This document shows, in pieces, positions 1 to 9,519 of a DNA stretch of 64,000 nucleotides. The notes beneath the pieces are model-generated. The model made no database searches. It was not told the origin of the DNA and worked only from the letters and a program-made list of their open reading frames with translations. The DNA comes from Paraburkholderia sp. (GTDB taxonomy: Bacteria; Pseudomonadota; Gammaproteobacteria; Burkholderiales; Burkholderiaceae), in contig NZ_SCRP01000012.1 in the NCBI RefSeq assembly GCF_004298475.1, positions 1 through 64,000 on the forward strand, written 5' to 3'. Positions within the stretch are counted from its first letter, which is position 1; each line of letters opens with the position of its first letter. The translations under genes were made by a program, and so were the position numbers.

Positions 1-314
1 CGCGCGAAATCAAATCGCTGATCGACAACTCGCTCGAACTGATGACGGCAAGTGCCCAGGCGGCGGCCAGCGCCGGTGGCGACATGGGCAAGGTCGAGCA
101 ATCCATTGCAGGCCTCACGCGGACCATTTCAGATATTGCCCACGCAAGCAGCGGTCAAAGCGTGGAGATCGGCGAGTCGCAGATTGCGGTGGAGCAGCTT
201 GCCCAGATCACGCAGATGAACGCGGCGCTCGTCGACGAATCCACGGCCGCGTCCGCCGCGCTCAATCAGCAGGCCCAGGCGCTTGAAGACGCCGTGAATG
301 TGCTGATGGGCTAG
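1..314 (+). CDS. Methyl-accepting chemotaxis protein, C-terminal fragment
   Basis: This is the 3' end of a chemoreceptor gene that begins before the window; the open frame runs from base 3 to the TAG stop at 312-314. The visible residues are the trailing half of the cytoplasmic signalling coiled coil. They include EIKSLID, ISDIAHASSGQSVEIGE and QITQMNAALVDESTAASAAL, followed by an amphipathic Ala/Gln-rich helix. This is the usual end of a Burkholderia Tar/Tsr-type receptor just after the CheA/CheW-contacting hairpin. No CheR-docking pentapeptide (NWETF-like) is present at the C terminus, so methylation would depend on tethering by other receptors (inference). The ligand-binding part lies outside the window, so the ligand cannot be guessed. 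Confidence 0.9.
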   Translation, partial: REIKSLIDNSLELMTASAQAAASAGGDMGKVEQSIAGLTRTISDIAHASSGQSVEIGESQIAVEQLAQITQMNAALVDESTAASAALNQQAQALEDAVNVLMG

Positions 315-500
315 TGATTTAGCGGCTCGTGTCGTCGCAACGGACGGAAGAACAAGCCGCGTCGCTCGTCGAACAGGCTGCCGCTGCTGCGATGTCGCGG
401 AAATCGCAGGCCGACGACCTTCGGTCGAATATCGATCGATTCAGGCTCGCATAATCTCGATCAGCGTTTGCAGCACGCTTATCGGGCAGACAAGACGATA

Positions 501-535
501 AAAAAAGCCGCACGGCACGAAGCCGCGCGGCTTTT
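501..535. terminator. Bidirectional Rho-independent terminator between the receptor gene and katG
   Basis: An 11-bp stem (506-516 with 522-532, one G:U/A-C type mismatch) closes a 5-base loop. It is flanked by a run of A on the left and TTTT on the right. Read on the minus strand the stem is followed by seven T residues, so it should end katG transcription; read on plus it ends the receptor transcript. The rest of 315-598 shows no gene. Confidence 0.85.
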
Positions 536-598
536 CGTTCTTGCAGAGGCCAGCTACTGGCTACTGCTTCCAGCAGATGGCTCTTTGCGTTCAGGCGA

Positions 599-3129
<2,531 letters not shown>

Positions 3130-3291
3130 ATGCTGAACGCGGTCGTGAAATTGTTTAAAGGAATATCCGCGGCGAAGGCGCCGGGGAGCAGCGAATGTGA
3201 CGATCAACGAATCGTCGTAACCAGTTCGCTGCGCGTGAGTGCGGACCTGAGCAGGTTAGCTCAGGTCGAACTCGTACTGAAGGACGTGTGA
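3130..3291 (+). CDS. Possible small hypothetical protein (53 aa)
   Basis: An open frame starting MLNAVVKLFKGI and ending VELVLKDV, which would encode a 53-residue protein with an amphipathic N-terminal helix. The frame stays open upstream to a GTG at 3007, so the start is uncertain; an overlapping 13-codon frame with a better ribosome site suggests translational coupling. I recognise no family. It sits between two divergently unrelated minus-strand genes and contains a perfect 9-bp inverted repeat near its end (3244-3267). It may be non-coding sequence; I give it low weight. Confidence 0.25.
   Translation: MLNAVVKLFKGISAAKAPGSSECDDQRIVVTSSLRVSADLSRLAQVELVLKDV
3244..3267. repeat. Perfect inverted repeat, 9-bp arms
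   Basis: GACCTGAGC at 3244-3252 and its exact reverse complement at 3259-3267 around the 6-base loop AGGTTA. No T-run follows on either strand, so it is not a standard terminator. It lies 51 bases beyond the stop of the c-di-GMP gene on the minus strand and inside the doubtful small frame on the plus strand. Confidence 0.6.
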
Positions 3292-3317
3292 GGGCCGGAC
3301 TAGCGTTTCGGCCACCC

Positions 3318-5873
3318 TCAAATCCCCGCAAGCACCGTTTTACTCGCGTGATGGCAGCCCGGCGGCATGGGAAAAGCACTGCGCTGCCAGGACAAAAGCT
3401 CGTTGACGCGTTCCGCGGGCGCGGGCCGCGCCAACAAAAAGCCTTGCCCCTGATGGCACCCTGCATCCTGCAGGAACGCGAGTTGTTCCTGCGTTTCCAC
3501 GCCCTCCATCACGACGTCCAGGTCGAGCGCGCGTCCCATCGCCACAATCGCGCGAATGATGGCGCGATCCGCACTGTGCGCGTCGCAGCCGCTCAGGAAC
3601 GAGCGGTCGATCTTCAGCGTATCGACCGGCAGATCCTTGAGATACGCGAGCGACGAGTAGCCCGTGCCGAAGTCGTCGATGGCGATGCTCACGTTGCGGG
3701 TCTCCAGTTCGCGCAGCAAGACGCCGATCTCCTCGCGCGTGTTCATCGTCGTGCTTTCGAGCAGTTCGAGTTGCAGGCGTTCGGGCGGCAATGCGGTTTC
3801 GCTGAGTATGCGCGTGAGGTCGGTCAGGAAGCTATCGGTGTGGCACTGCCGGGCCGACAGGTTGACCGCGATGCGGCCGAATTCGAGGCCCGCGTCGAGC
3901 CAGTTGCGCGCCTGTCTGCAGGCTTCCTGAAGGACCCAGCGGCCGAGCGGCACGATCAGTGCGGACTGCTCGACGATCGAGATGAACTTGTCGGGCAAAA
4001 GCAGCCCGCGATGCGGGTGACGCCAGCGCAGCAGGGCTTCGACGCCGACAACGCGTCCGCTCGAAAGATCGTATTGCGGCTGGTAGAAGAGGCAATATTC
4101 GTTTTGTTCGAGTGCGCGGTGCAGTTCGCCGACCATATCGAGCTGCGCGATTGCCGACGACGTCATCTTGCTCTCGAAGAACTGGAACGCATTGCAGCCC
4201 TGGTTCTTCGCGCCGTACATCGCCTGATCGGCGAGCATCATCAGTTGCTCGGCTTCGGTGCCGTCGTCGGGATAGATGCTGATGCCGATGCTCGGCGTCG
4301 TGAAGATATCGTGCCCGTTGAGATCGATGGCCTGCCCGACCGAATTGAGCAGCGACTTCGCAATACGGCCCACGTCCCGCACGTCGTTGAATTCTTCCAG
4401 CACGAATGCGAATTCGTCGCCGCCTAGCCGCGCAACGGTATCGCTGTCGCGCACGCCCTCAGCGAGCCGCGCGGCCACCGTCTTCAACACTTCGTCGCCG
4501 GCATGATGGCCGAGCGTATCGTTCACGAGCTTGAACCGGTCCAGATCGAGATACATTACCGCGACCTGGCGTTTGCTGTGGCTCGCATGGATGATCGCGC
4601 GTTCGAGCCGCTCCTCGAACAGCGCGCGATTCGGCAGACCAGTCAGTACGTCGTGGGTGGCGAGGTAGCGCAGCCGCTCTTCGTTCTGGCGCCGCTGCGT
4701 GATGTCCGAGAATATGCCCGCGTAGTGCGAGATGTTGCCGTCGGTATCGTGAATGCTCGTGATCGTGAGGTATTCGAGGTACAGTTCGCCGCTCTTGCGG
4801 CGGTTCCAGATTTCGCCTTGCCAGTGTCCGTTGGTGACGAGCGAGTGCCACATGTTCTTGTAGAACGACGCGTCCTGGTGGCCCGAGTTCAAAAGGCGCG
4901 GGCTGCGCCCGAAAACCTCTTCGTCCGAGTAGCCGGTCAGACGCGTAAAGGCCTGATTCACGCGCTCGATCTTGCCGTGGCGATCGGTGACCATGATGCC
5001 TTCGAGCGCGGAGTCGAACACGAGATCGGCCATGCGCAGACTGAAGCGCGCACGTTCGAGCGCTTCGTCGCGCTCGATCAGCGCGCTTTGCAGCTCGCTC
5101 AGATACTCCTCTTCGATGTTCTGCATGATGTCCGCAAAGCTCAGCACGGCTGTGAGACGGCCTTCGGGGTCGCGCACGCCGAGATGGCGGATATGCTGCT
5201 GCAACATGAAGCGCTGCGCGGCATAGAGGCTCTGCGTGGCCGCCAGCGCCCGCAGCGGGCGGCTCGCATGATCGCCGACCACACCCGTGAGCGTTTCGTT
5301 GGCGATCAGCCGCACGACGTCGCGCTCGGTCAGGATGCCGTGCTCGCCGTCTGCATAGGCCACGACGACCGCATCGAGCCTGTTCCTGCGCATCGTTGCT
5401 ACGGCGTCGTGCAGGGGATACTGCTCCGTCACGACAACGGGCGCGCGCAACTGAATCGATTCGAGCGACTTCAGGCGCAGGAAAAACTCCGCCCCCTGAT
5501 TGACGATGACGTCGGTTTGCGTGATCACGCCGATGCACGCGCCGTCTTTCACGACGCCGAAGTGGCGGATGCCCGACTGCTTGAAGCGGACCGCCGCTTC
5601 GCCGAGCGGCGTGTCGGCATCGAGCGTGAGCAGCGGGGCGCTCATGACCGTGCCGATCGGGAGATCGGCCGTGTTCGCATCCTCGCCCGCCGATAGTGCG
5701 TCCTGTTCGGTCCAGATGCCGAGAGCGCTGGCGCCTTCCATCACCACGATCGAGCTGCAGCCTTCGGCCAGGATGCGGCGCACGGCTTCACGCACCGATG
5801 TGTCGGGTGGGCAGGTGAGTAACGGACGTGCGATCAGGCTCGAAATGGGAACGTGGTAGCTGCTCGTATACAT
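3318..5873 (-). CDS. CBS-PAS-GGDEF-EAL protein, c-di-GMP turnover
   Basis: A cytosolic 851-aa signalling protein with no membrane segment. About four CBS motifs fill residues 5-255 (ISSLIARPLLTC, GTVMSAPLLTL, IQLRAPVVVTEQ and a fourth); such pairs usually bind adenine nucleotides. A PAS domain follows at ~285-395 (FDSALEGIMVTDRHG, then the YAGIFSDITQRR tail). Next comes a GGDEF domain with an intact RLGGDEF active site and an inhibitory RxxD site (RDSD) five residues before it. A C-terminal EAL domain carries VEALLRWRHP and DDFGTGYSSL. All key residues for both synthesis and hydrolysis seem present, so it could be bifunctional or a net phosphodiesterase. The ATG at 5873 (MYTSSYHVPIS) is chosen because the CBS fold starts right after it; a longer start at 5966 is possible but adds a non-conserved tail. 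Confidence 0.93.
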   Translation of the reverse strand: MYTSSYHVPISSLIARPLLTCPPDTSVREAVRRILAEGCSSIVVMEGASALGIWTEQDALSAGEDANTADLPIGTVMSAPLLTLDADTPLGEAAVRFKQSGIRHFGVVKDGACIGVITQTDVIVNQGAEFFLRLKSLESIQLRAPVVVTEQYPLHDAVATMRRNRLDAVVVAYADGEHGILTERDVVRLIANETLTGVVGDHASRPLRALAATQSLYAAQRFMLQQHIRHLGVRDPEGRLTAVLSFADIMQNIEEEYLSELQSALIERDEALERARFSLRMADLVFDSALEGIMVTDRHGKIERVNQAFTRLTGYSDEEVFGRSPRLLNSGHQDASFYKNMWHSLVTNGHWQGEIWNRRKSGELYLEYLTITSIHDTDGNISHYAGIFSDITQRRQNEERLRYLATHDVLTGLPNRALFEERLERAIIHASHSKRQVAVMYLDLDRFKLVNDTLGHHAGDEVLKTVAARLAEGVRDSDTVARLGGDEFAFVLEEFNDVRDVGRIAKSLLNSVGQAIDLNGHDIFTTPSIGISIYPDDGTEAEQLMMLADQAMYGAKNQGCNAFQFFESKMTSSAIAQLDMVGELHRALEQNEYCLFYQPQYDLSSGRVVGVEALLRWRHPHRGLLLPDKFISIVEQSALIVPLGRWVLQEACRQARNWLDAGLEFGRIAVNLSARQCHTDSFLTDLTRILSETALPPERLQLELLESTTMNTREEIGVLLRELETRNVSIAIDDFGTGYSSLAYLKDLPVDTLKIDRSFLSGCDAHSADRAIIRAIVAMGRALDLDVVMEGVETQEQLAFLQDAGCHQGQGFLLARPAPAERVNELLSWQRSAFPMPPGCHHASKTVLAGI

Positions 5874-6129
5874 TTTCTTGCGGACCCCAGGCGATTGACC
5901 AGGCGATTGATACCGGCGAGCCTTATCCAACATCGCCCGTCGCTGATTAGACCCATCGCGCCTCAACGGCGGGTGCGTCCCGAAACTTGAGTGTCAAGTT
6001 GTCGCAGGCGATCTGGAGATGTTGCGGGTCGATCCGGCTATGCGTCGGATGACAAAGGAAGGGCAGCGTGGCTCGACCCGATGATTGCGCCGTGCCGCCA
6101 CGCGGCAATGGCCGCGCATCAGGTTGTTT

Positions 6130-6158
6130 CGACGTGCGCAGACGGCCTGCGCACGTCG
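6130..6158. repeat. Strong hairpin, perfect 12-bp arms
   Basis: Arms 6130-6141 (CGACGTGCGCAG) and 6147-6158 are exact reverse complements around the loop ACGGC. It lies in the 355-base gap between the DUF2892 gene and the c-di-GMP gene, both on minus. There is no T-run, so it could be a Rho-type stem, an mRNA 3'-end protector or a protein-binding palindrome. Nothing else gene-like is seen in 5874-6228 except the short repeats at 6185-6226. Confidence 0.6.
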
Positions 6159-6184
6159 CGGCGAGTGGGGCTGGCCAGGCAGGA

Positions 6185-6226
6185 TTTAAAGCGGCGGGCT
6201 TTAAAGCGGGGTGCGCTTTAAAGCGG
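6185..6226. repeat. Three copies of TTTAAAGCGG
   Basis: Identical 10-mers at 6185-6194, 6200-6209 and 6217-6226, spaced 15 and 17 bases apart. They lie directly beyond the stop codon (6229) of the DUF2892 gene on the minus strand. Function unknown. Confidence 0.7.
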
Positions 6227-6228
6227 TC

Positions 6229-6432
6229 TCACTTCGAATCGGATTTGGACAGCGGACACGTTCTCAGTCCAAGGAGGCGGTAGGCCGGGCACACGCGCAC
6301 GAGACCTGTGACGAGCGGCACGATGCCAATCCATCCCCAGACGCCGATGCGTCCTGTTGCGGCGAGGCCAATCAGGGCCAGCCCAATCACGATCCGGAGA
6401 ATCCGGTCGACGGTTCCGATATTTGCTTGCAC
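6229..6432 (-). CDS. DUF2892 family inner membrane protein
   Basis: A 67-aa protein with two hydrophobic segments (IVIGLALIGLAATG and GWIGIVPLVTGLVRVCPAY). The pattern N-GTVDRILRIVIG...VCPAYRLLGLRTC is typical of the DUF2892/YgaP-type transmembrane domain, often found next to rhodanese or redox genes. Two cysteines flank the end of the second helix. I place the start at the GTG (VQANIGTVDR) because an AAGGAG ribosome site stands six bases before it; the frame remains open further upstream to an ATG at 6498 without a comparable site. It lies in a block of low-oxygen or stress genes. The molecular role of this family is not established. Confidence 0.82.
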   Translation of the reverse strand: MQANIGTVDRILRIVIGLALIGLAATGRIGVWGWIGIVPLVTGLVRVCPAYRLLGLRTCPLSKSDSK

Positions 6433-6655
6433 AACAGTCTCCTTGCCAGAAGGACGGGTTTCATACCGAAGGCGGGATGGACCGGCGAGCGCGTGCATTC
6501 GGCCTTCGAAGCGGGCGTTACCCGTCTAGTCTCGCCTGGCGCGCGAGACCGGATGCTGATGCAGCGTAAGGTAATGTGAATTGACGTCACTGGCGTGCGT
6601 CTTACGAGGCGCTGAGCGTCGCAGTTTTCCAACGTGAGCCGTTCAGCGGGCGGCG

Positions 6656-7111
6656 TTAAGGCGTGTGGTCCGGCACTGCCGGAGTTGGCGGGGCCTGGGG
6701 ACGAACGCGATCGCCCCAGCCGAGCGGCGCGTAGACCGTGCCGCCCACCAGTTCGACGCATTCGACGAACTTCTCGATCGTCGATCCGCCCATGATGAAG
6801 AGCGGCTTCGGCACCAGGTAGTTTTCTGTGCGCAGCCACGGAACGTGGCCGTCGTTGATCGTTTCCACGCTGTACGCTGCGCCGTGCGCGCCGCTTTCGG
6901 GACGCAGCAGCGGACCGTCGAATGCGAGTTTCAGGATCTGATCAGGTTCCCCCGCGTACGGTTCCCCGGCGTATTGCTCGTAGGGTGCGCGCTCCCAGCC
7001 GTCGCCCCACTGCCGATCGAGGTCGAGCCGGGTGAAGAACGCCCATGTGTCGCGCACGAAGCAGAGGCGGTAGCGCTGCTTCACGCCGCTCAGATCGATA
7101 CGCATGGCCAT
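6656..7111 (-). CDS. Hypothetical protein, divergent from the gene at 7357 across an FNR box
   Basis: A 151-aa soluble protein starting MAMRIDLSGVKQRYRLCF, with an AAGGAG site eight bases before the ATG at 7111. It is rich in aromatic and charged residues (DTWAFFTRLDLDRQWGDGWER). It contains a short internal duplication YAGEPYAGEP and ends in a Pro-rich tail. No signal peptide or membrane segment is visible, and I do not recognise the family with confidence. The perfect FNR/ANR site at 7238-7251 lies ~127 bases upstream, which implies induction at low oxygen together with its divergent partner (inference). Confidence 0.7.
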   Translation of the reverse strand: MAMRIDLSGVKQRYRLCFVRDTWAFFTRLDLDRQWGDGWERAPYEQYAGEPYAGEPDQILKLAFDGPLLRPESGAHGAAYSVETINDGHVPWLRTENYLVPKPLFIMGGSTIEKFVECVELVGGTVYAPLGWGDRVRPQAPPTPAVPDHTP

Positions 7112-7208
7112 GACGTTGGCTCCTTGAGTCGAGAAGACACCGACTCGCTGCCGCACGCTAGCCGTCACTCCACGCGTTGCGCGCTGCCTGCCCGAATCGG
7201 CCCGGCAG

Positions 7209-7227
7209 CCGGTTCGGAGCGAACCGG
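7209..7227. repeat. Small hairpin beside the FNR box
   Basis: CCGGTTCG (7209-7216) pairs perfectly with 7220-7227 around GAG. It sits 10 bases left of the FNR box in the divergent promoter region and may be an extra regulator site or part of a 5' leader for the minus-strand gene. Confidence 0.45.
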
Positions 7228-7237
7228 GAAAGCCCGA

Positions 7238-7251
7238 TTGATGCACATCAA
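7238..7251. promoter_or_regulatory. FNR/ANR-type binding site (anaerobox)
   Basis: The sequence TTGATGCACATCAA matches the FNR/ANR consensus TTGAT-N4-ATCAA at every defined position. It lies in the 245-base divergent intergenic region, 105 bases before the ATG at 7357 and 126 bases before the ATG at 7111. Oxygen-responsive CRP/FNR proteins activate from such sites near -41.5, so either or both genes should be induced at low oxygen. Confidence 0.8.
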
Positions 7252-7356
7252 CCGCGCACGACCAGCCGGGTCTATGCTCAAATCGACAGCGTGCTCGCGA
7301 ACGGCCGCGGGTTCACCGCACGATCAGGGCGAACTGCCTGCTATGGAGCGTGAGTC

Positions 7357-7596
7357 ATGACTCTCAACGGAAACATCGACGCGGGTACGTGGAGCGTGAC
7401 TGCGGAAAGCGTGCCATCGCCGGAGGGCGGGTACGGTTGCCTGATTCACGTCGAGCACACAGGGCCCCAGGCACAGTTCACTCACACGTTCACCCATCAC
7501 AGCACGTTTGAAAACGAAACCGATGCCGTGCTGGACGGGTTGCGCGAAGGCATGCTGTGGATCGAACTGAAATCCCGTCACGCGTTTCATGTGTGA
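7357..7596 (+). CDS. Small hypothetical protein (79 aa)
   Basis: A 79-aa acidic soluble protein starting MTLNGNIDAGTWSV, with TGGAG nine bases before the ATG. It has alternating beta-like stretches (GYGCLIHVEH, QFTHTFTHHSTF) and a C-terminal helix (AVLDGLREGMLWIELKSRHAF). No catalytic motif is recognised. Its placement downstream of a perfect FNR box, beside universal stress and cytochrome genes, suggests a role in the low-oxygen response. The function is otherwise unknown. Confidence 0.7.
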   Translation: MTLNGNIDAGTWSVTAESVPSPEGGYGCLIHVEHTGPQAQFTHTFTHHSTFENETDAVLDGLREGMLWIELKSRHAFHV

Positions 7597-7681
7597 CCGC
7601 ATGTGCGAGCCCATGTGCGAGCGATGCCCTGCGCAGCCCGCCTGCACGTGACGCTCGCGTGTGACGTTCGCTTGTGCCGAT

Positions 7682-8080
7682 TCACATACCTTCGTCGGCG
7701 AACAGGCTGTCTGCGGCCACGCACTCCGTCGGGTCCACACACTGCACATGCCATCTGCCTTCCTCCCGCTCAGCACGGTCGGCACGGTCGTGCCGGTCGT
7801 GCCGGTCGTGCTTAAGCCAGCGAATTGCGCCGGTTTCGCCTTCGAACGGACCGCCCGGAGCAGCAAGATCGAGTCCTTCCAGCACACATAGCGGCGCTTC
7901 GTCGCTGCCCGCCAGCAGGCAGGTGCCGTCCGATGCGTGCCCGGCATGTCCCCAGGGTGGCACGCCGGCGCCGACATGACCTTCGCGGGACCACTTGCCC
8001 GATTGCGTGTCGAGCCAGACGATGGCGCAGGCGTCGGGGTTGTGGCGATCGTAGCGGTCCAGATGAGCGGTGATGCGCAT
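7682..8080 (-). CDS. Hypothetical protein with His-Asp-Arg repeats
   Basis: A 132-aa soluble protein beginning MRITAHLDRYDRHNPDAC, with CGGAG before its ATG. The C-terminal third holds HDRHDRHDRADRAER, encoded by 9-bp tandem repeats at ~7775-7812. The N-terminal part has a small beta-rich domain (IVWLDTQSGKWSREGHVGAG). It starts 30 bases after the stop of the cytochrome c gene, so the two are probably one transcript. I recognise no family; the His/Asp repeats could bind metal or be simple slippage. Confidence 0.6.
   Translation of the reverse strand: MRITAHLDRYDRHNPDACAIVWLDTQSGKWSREGHVGAGVPPWGHAGHASDGTCLLAGSDEAPLCVLEGLDLAAPGGPFEGETGAIRWLKHDRHDRHDRADRAEREEGRWHVQCVDPTECVAADSLFADEGM
7765..7812. 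repeat. 9-bp tandem repeat (CGGTCGTGC-like)
   Basis: At least three near-identical units of CGGTCGTGC with related flanking units. They lie inside the coding frame of the minus-strand hypothetical protein, where they give repeated His-Asp-Arg. A 9-bp unit changes length without shifting frame. Confidence 0.7.
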
Positions 8081-8110
8081 GATGGCACTCCGAAAATGGA
8101 AATCGTCGGT

Positions 8111-8503
8111 TTATTGGCTCAATACCCACTGTACGAGCGTGCGGGCATCGTCGCGGGAAATCGGGCCGCCTCGCTGTTCGGGCGGCGGCATCGGCGTGTC
8201 GCCCCAGTGCGCACGACCGCCGATCAGCAGCTTCTGTTCGAGCATCGCGCTTGCGTCGGGTGTCTTGCGGTAGCGTTCGGCAATTTGACGGAACGACGGC
8301 GCGAGAAAAGCTGCATCCATGGTATGGCAGAACATGCAGTGTTGCGCGTTGACGAGCTGCGTCGGTTCGGGCAATTGCGCGAAAACGTGCGTGCAGCCAA
8401 GGGCGGCGGCGAATGCTGTGGCGGCGAGCGGCCACCTGCGACGTGCGTGCCGCGTCTCTGCGCGGGCAACGGGCCGGTCGAGATCGGGAAACGGGCGGCG
8501 CAT
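8111..8503 (-). CDS. Small class I cytochrome c, exported
   Basis: A 130-aa protein whose N terminus has an Arg-rich start and a hydrophobic export segment (WPLAATAFAAALGCTHVFA). A single haem c site CMFCH follows at about residue 56-60. The distal Met ligand is probably in TPMPPP near residue 102, and the final helix RDDARTLVQWVLSQ closes the fold. This is the layout of cytochrome c551/c552-type electron carriers. It lies in the stress/low-oxygen block and probably shares a transcript with the small gene at 7682. The electron partner is not evident from neighbours. Confidence 0.85.
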   Translation of the reverse strand: MRRPFPDLDRPVARAETRHARRRWPLAATAFAAALGCTHVFAQLPEPTQLVNAQHCMFCHTMDAAFLAPSFRQIAERYRKTPDASAMLEQKLLIGGRAHWGDTPMPPPEQRGGPISRDDARTLVQWVLSQ

Positions 8504-8600
8504 CGTGGGTTCTCCGTGGGTGTTCCGTGGGTCTTCCGTTTATGGTCCGGAAATCGACGTTGCACACGCAGCAGCCGAGCCGCAGCGCGTGTCCAGGCGT

Positions 8601-9437
8601 TCAATGCGACATCAGCACCGGCACCGTCGCTGATTCGACTATCGTGCGGGTCACGCCGCCGAGCACCCGCTCTTTCCAGCGCGCATGGCCATACGCGCCC
8701 ATCACGATGAGATCGTAGCCTTCCCCGGCGGCGAAGGAGAGGAGCGTGTCGCCGCTGGTCTCGTCGATGTCGTTGCGAAGTTCGGCGTAGCTGGCGTTCA
8801 CGCCGTGCCGTGCGAGCGTCGCGGTGACATCCGTGCCCGGTGCGCGCACCGGGGCGCCCGAGCCCGGCGTGTTGATGCGCACGACGGTGACCCGTTGCGC
8901 GCCTGCAAGAAGCGGCATGGCATCGAAAAGCGCGCGTGCCGACTCGCGGCTGCCGTTCCATGCCACGAGCACGCGCGAGCCCACCGTTTCGTGGTGCCCC
9001 GCATACGGCAGCATGAGCACCGGCCGGCCCGACGCCGTCACGACGGACTCGAAAAAACGGTCGGCGATGTAGGTTTGCGGGTCGTCCGGGTCGTCCTGCC
9101 CGAGGATGACGAGATCGGCGTAACGACAGTGCGCGACGACCGATGGCTCGGCGGACTGCGACACCGCGATCCATTCGCCTTTCACCCCGGCGCGCTGCAA
9201 CTCCGCGCGAAAGATCCGCTCGGTCGCGCCGCGCTGCTCTTCGTGGAGCTTGCGCTGCGTTTCGTACCAGCCGGCCGACCCGGCCATGGCACGGAACCCC
9301 CGCGGGTCCGGCATGAAGGTCGCGAACAGTCCGGTGAGGTGCGCATCGAACCGGCGTGCGAGGCGCAGGGCGATATCGAGCCGCGCCTGAACGCGATTGC
9401 TCGTATCGAGGTGAACCAGCAGGGTTTTGTAGGTCAT
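8601..9437 (-). CDS. Universal stress protein, long two-domain form
   Basis: A 278-aa cytosolic protein starting MTYKTLLVHLDTSNR, with AAAGGAG before the ATG at 9437. The first Usp fold covers about residues 1-140 and the second 150-278. The second ends in GAYGHARWKERVLGGV and TIVESATVPVLMSH, the usual C terminus of UspA-type domains with the G-x2-G-x9-G nucleotide site largely preserved. In Burkholderia such tandem Usp proteins are often induced by oxygen limitation and stationary phase. It sits between the cytochrome c and beta-CASP hydrolase genes in the same direction. Confidence 0.9.
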   Translation of the reverse strand: MTYKTLLVHLDTSNRVQARLDIALRLARRFDAHLTGLFATFMPDPRGFRAMAGSAGWYETQRKLHEEQRGATERIFRAELQRAGVKGEWIAVSQSAEPSVVAHCRYADLVILGQDDPDDPQTYIADRFFESVVTASGRPVLMLPYAGHHETVGSRVLVAWNGSRESARALFDAMPLLAGAQRVTVVRINTPGSGAPVRAPGTDVTATLARHGVNASYAELRNDIDETSGDTLLSFAAGEGYDLIVMGAYGHARWKERVLGGVTRTIVESATVPVLMSH

Positions 9438-9519
9438 CGCGGCAACTCCTTTGGTCGCGCACGAAGTGCACGAAGGGGGCAAGCGGTTACGGTGATGCGG
9501 GTCTGCAAAGGTGCGCGCT

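Noticed and set aside
6590-6605. TTGACGTCAC as a possible FNR site upstream of the DUF2892 gene
   Set aside because: The right half does not match TCAA at the required spacing.
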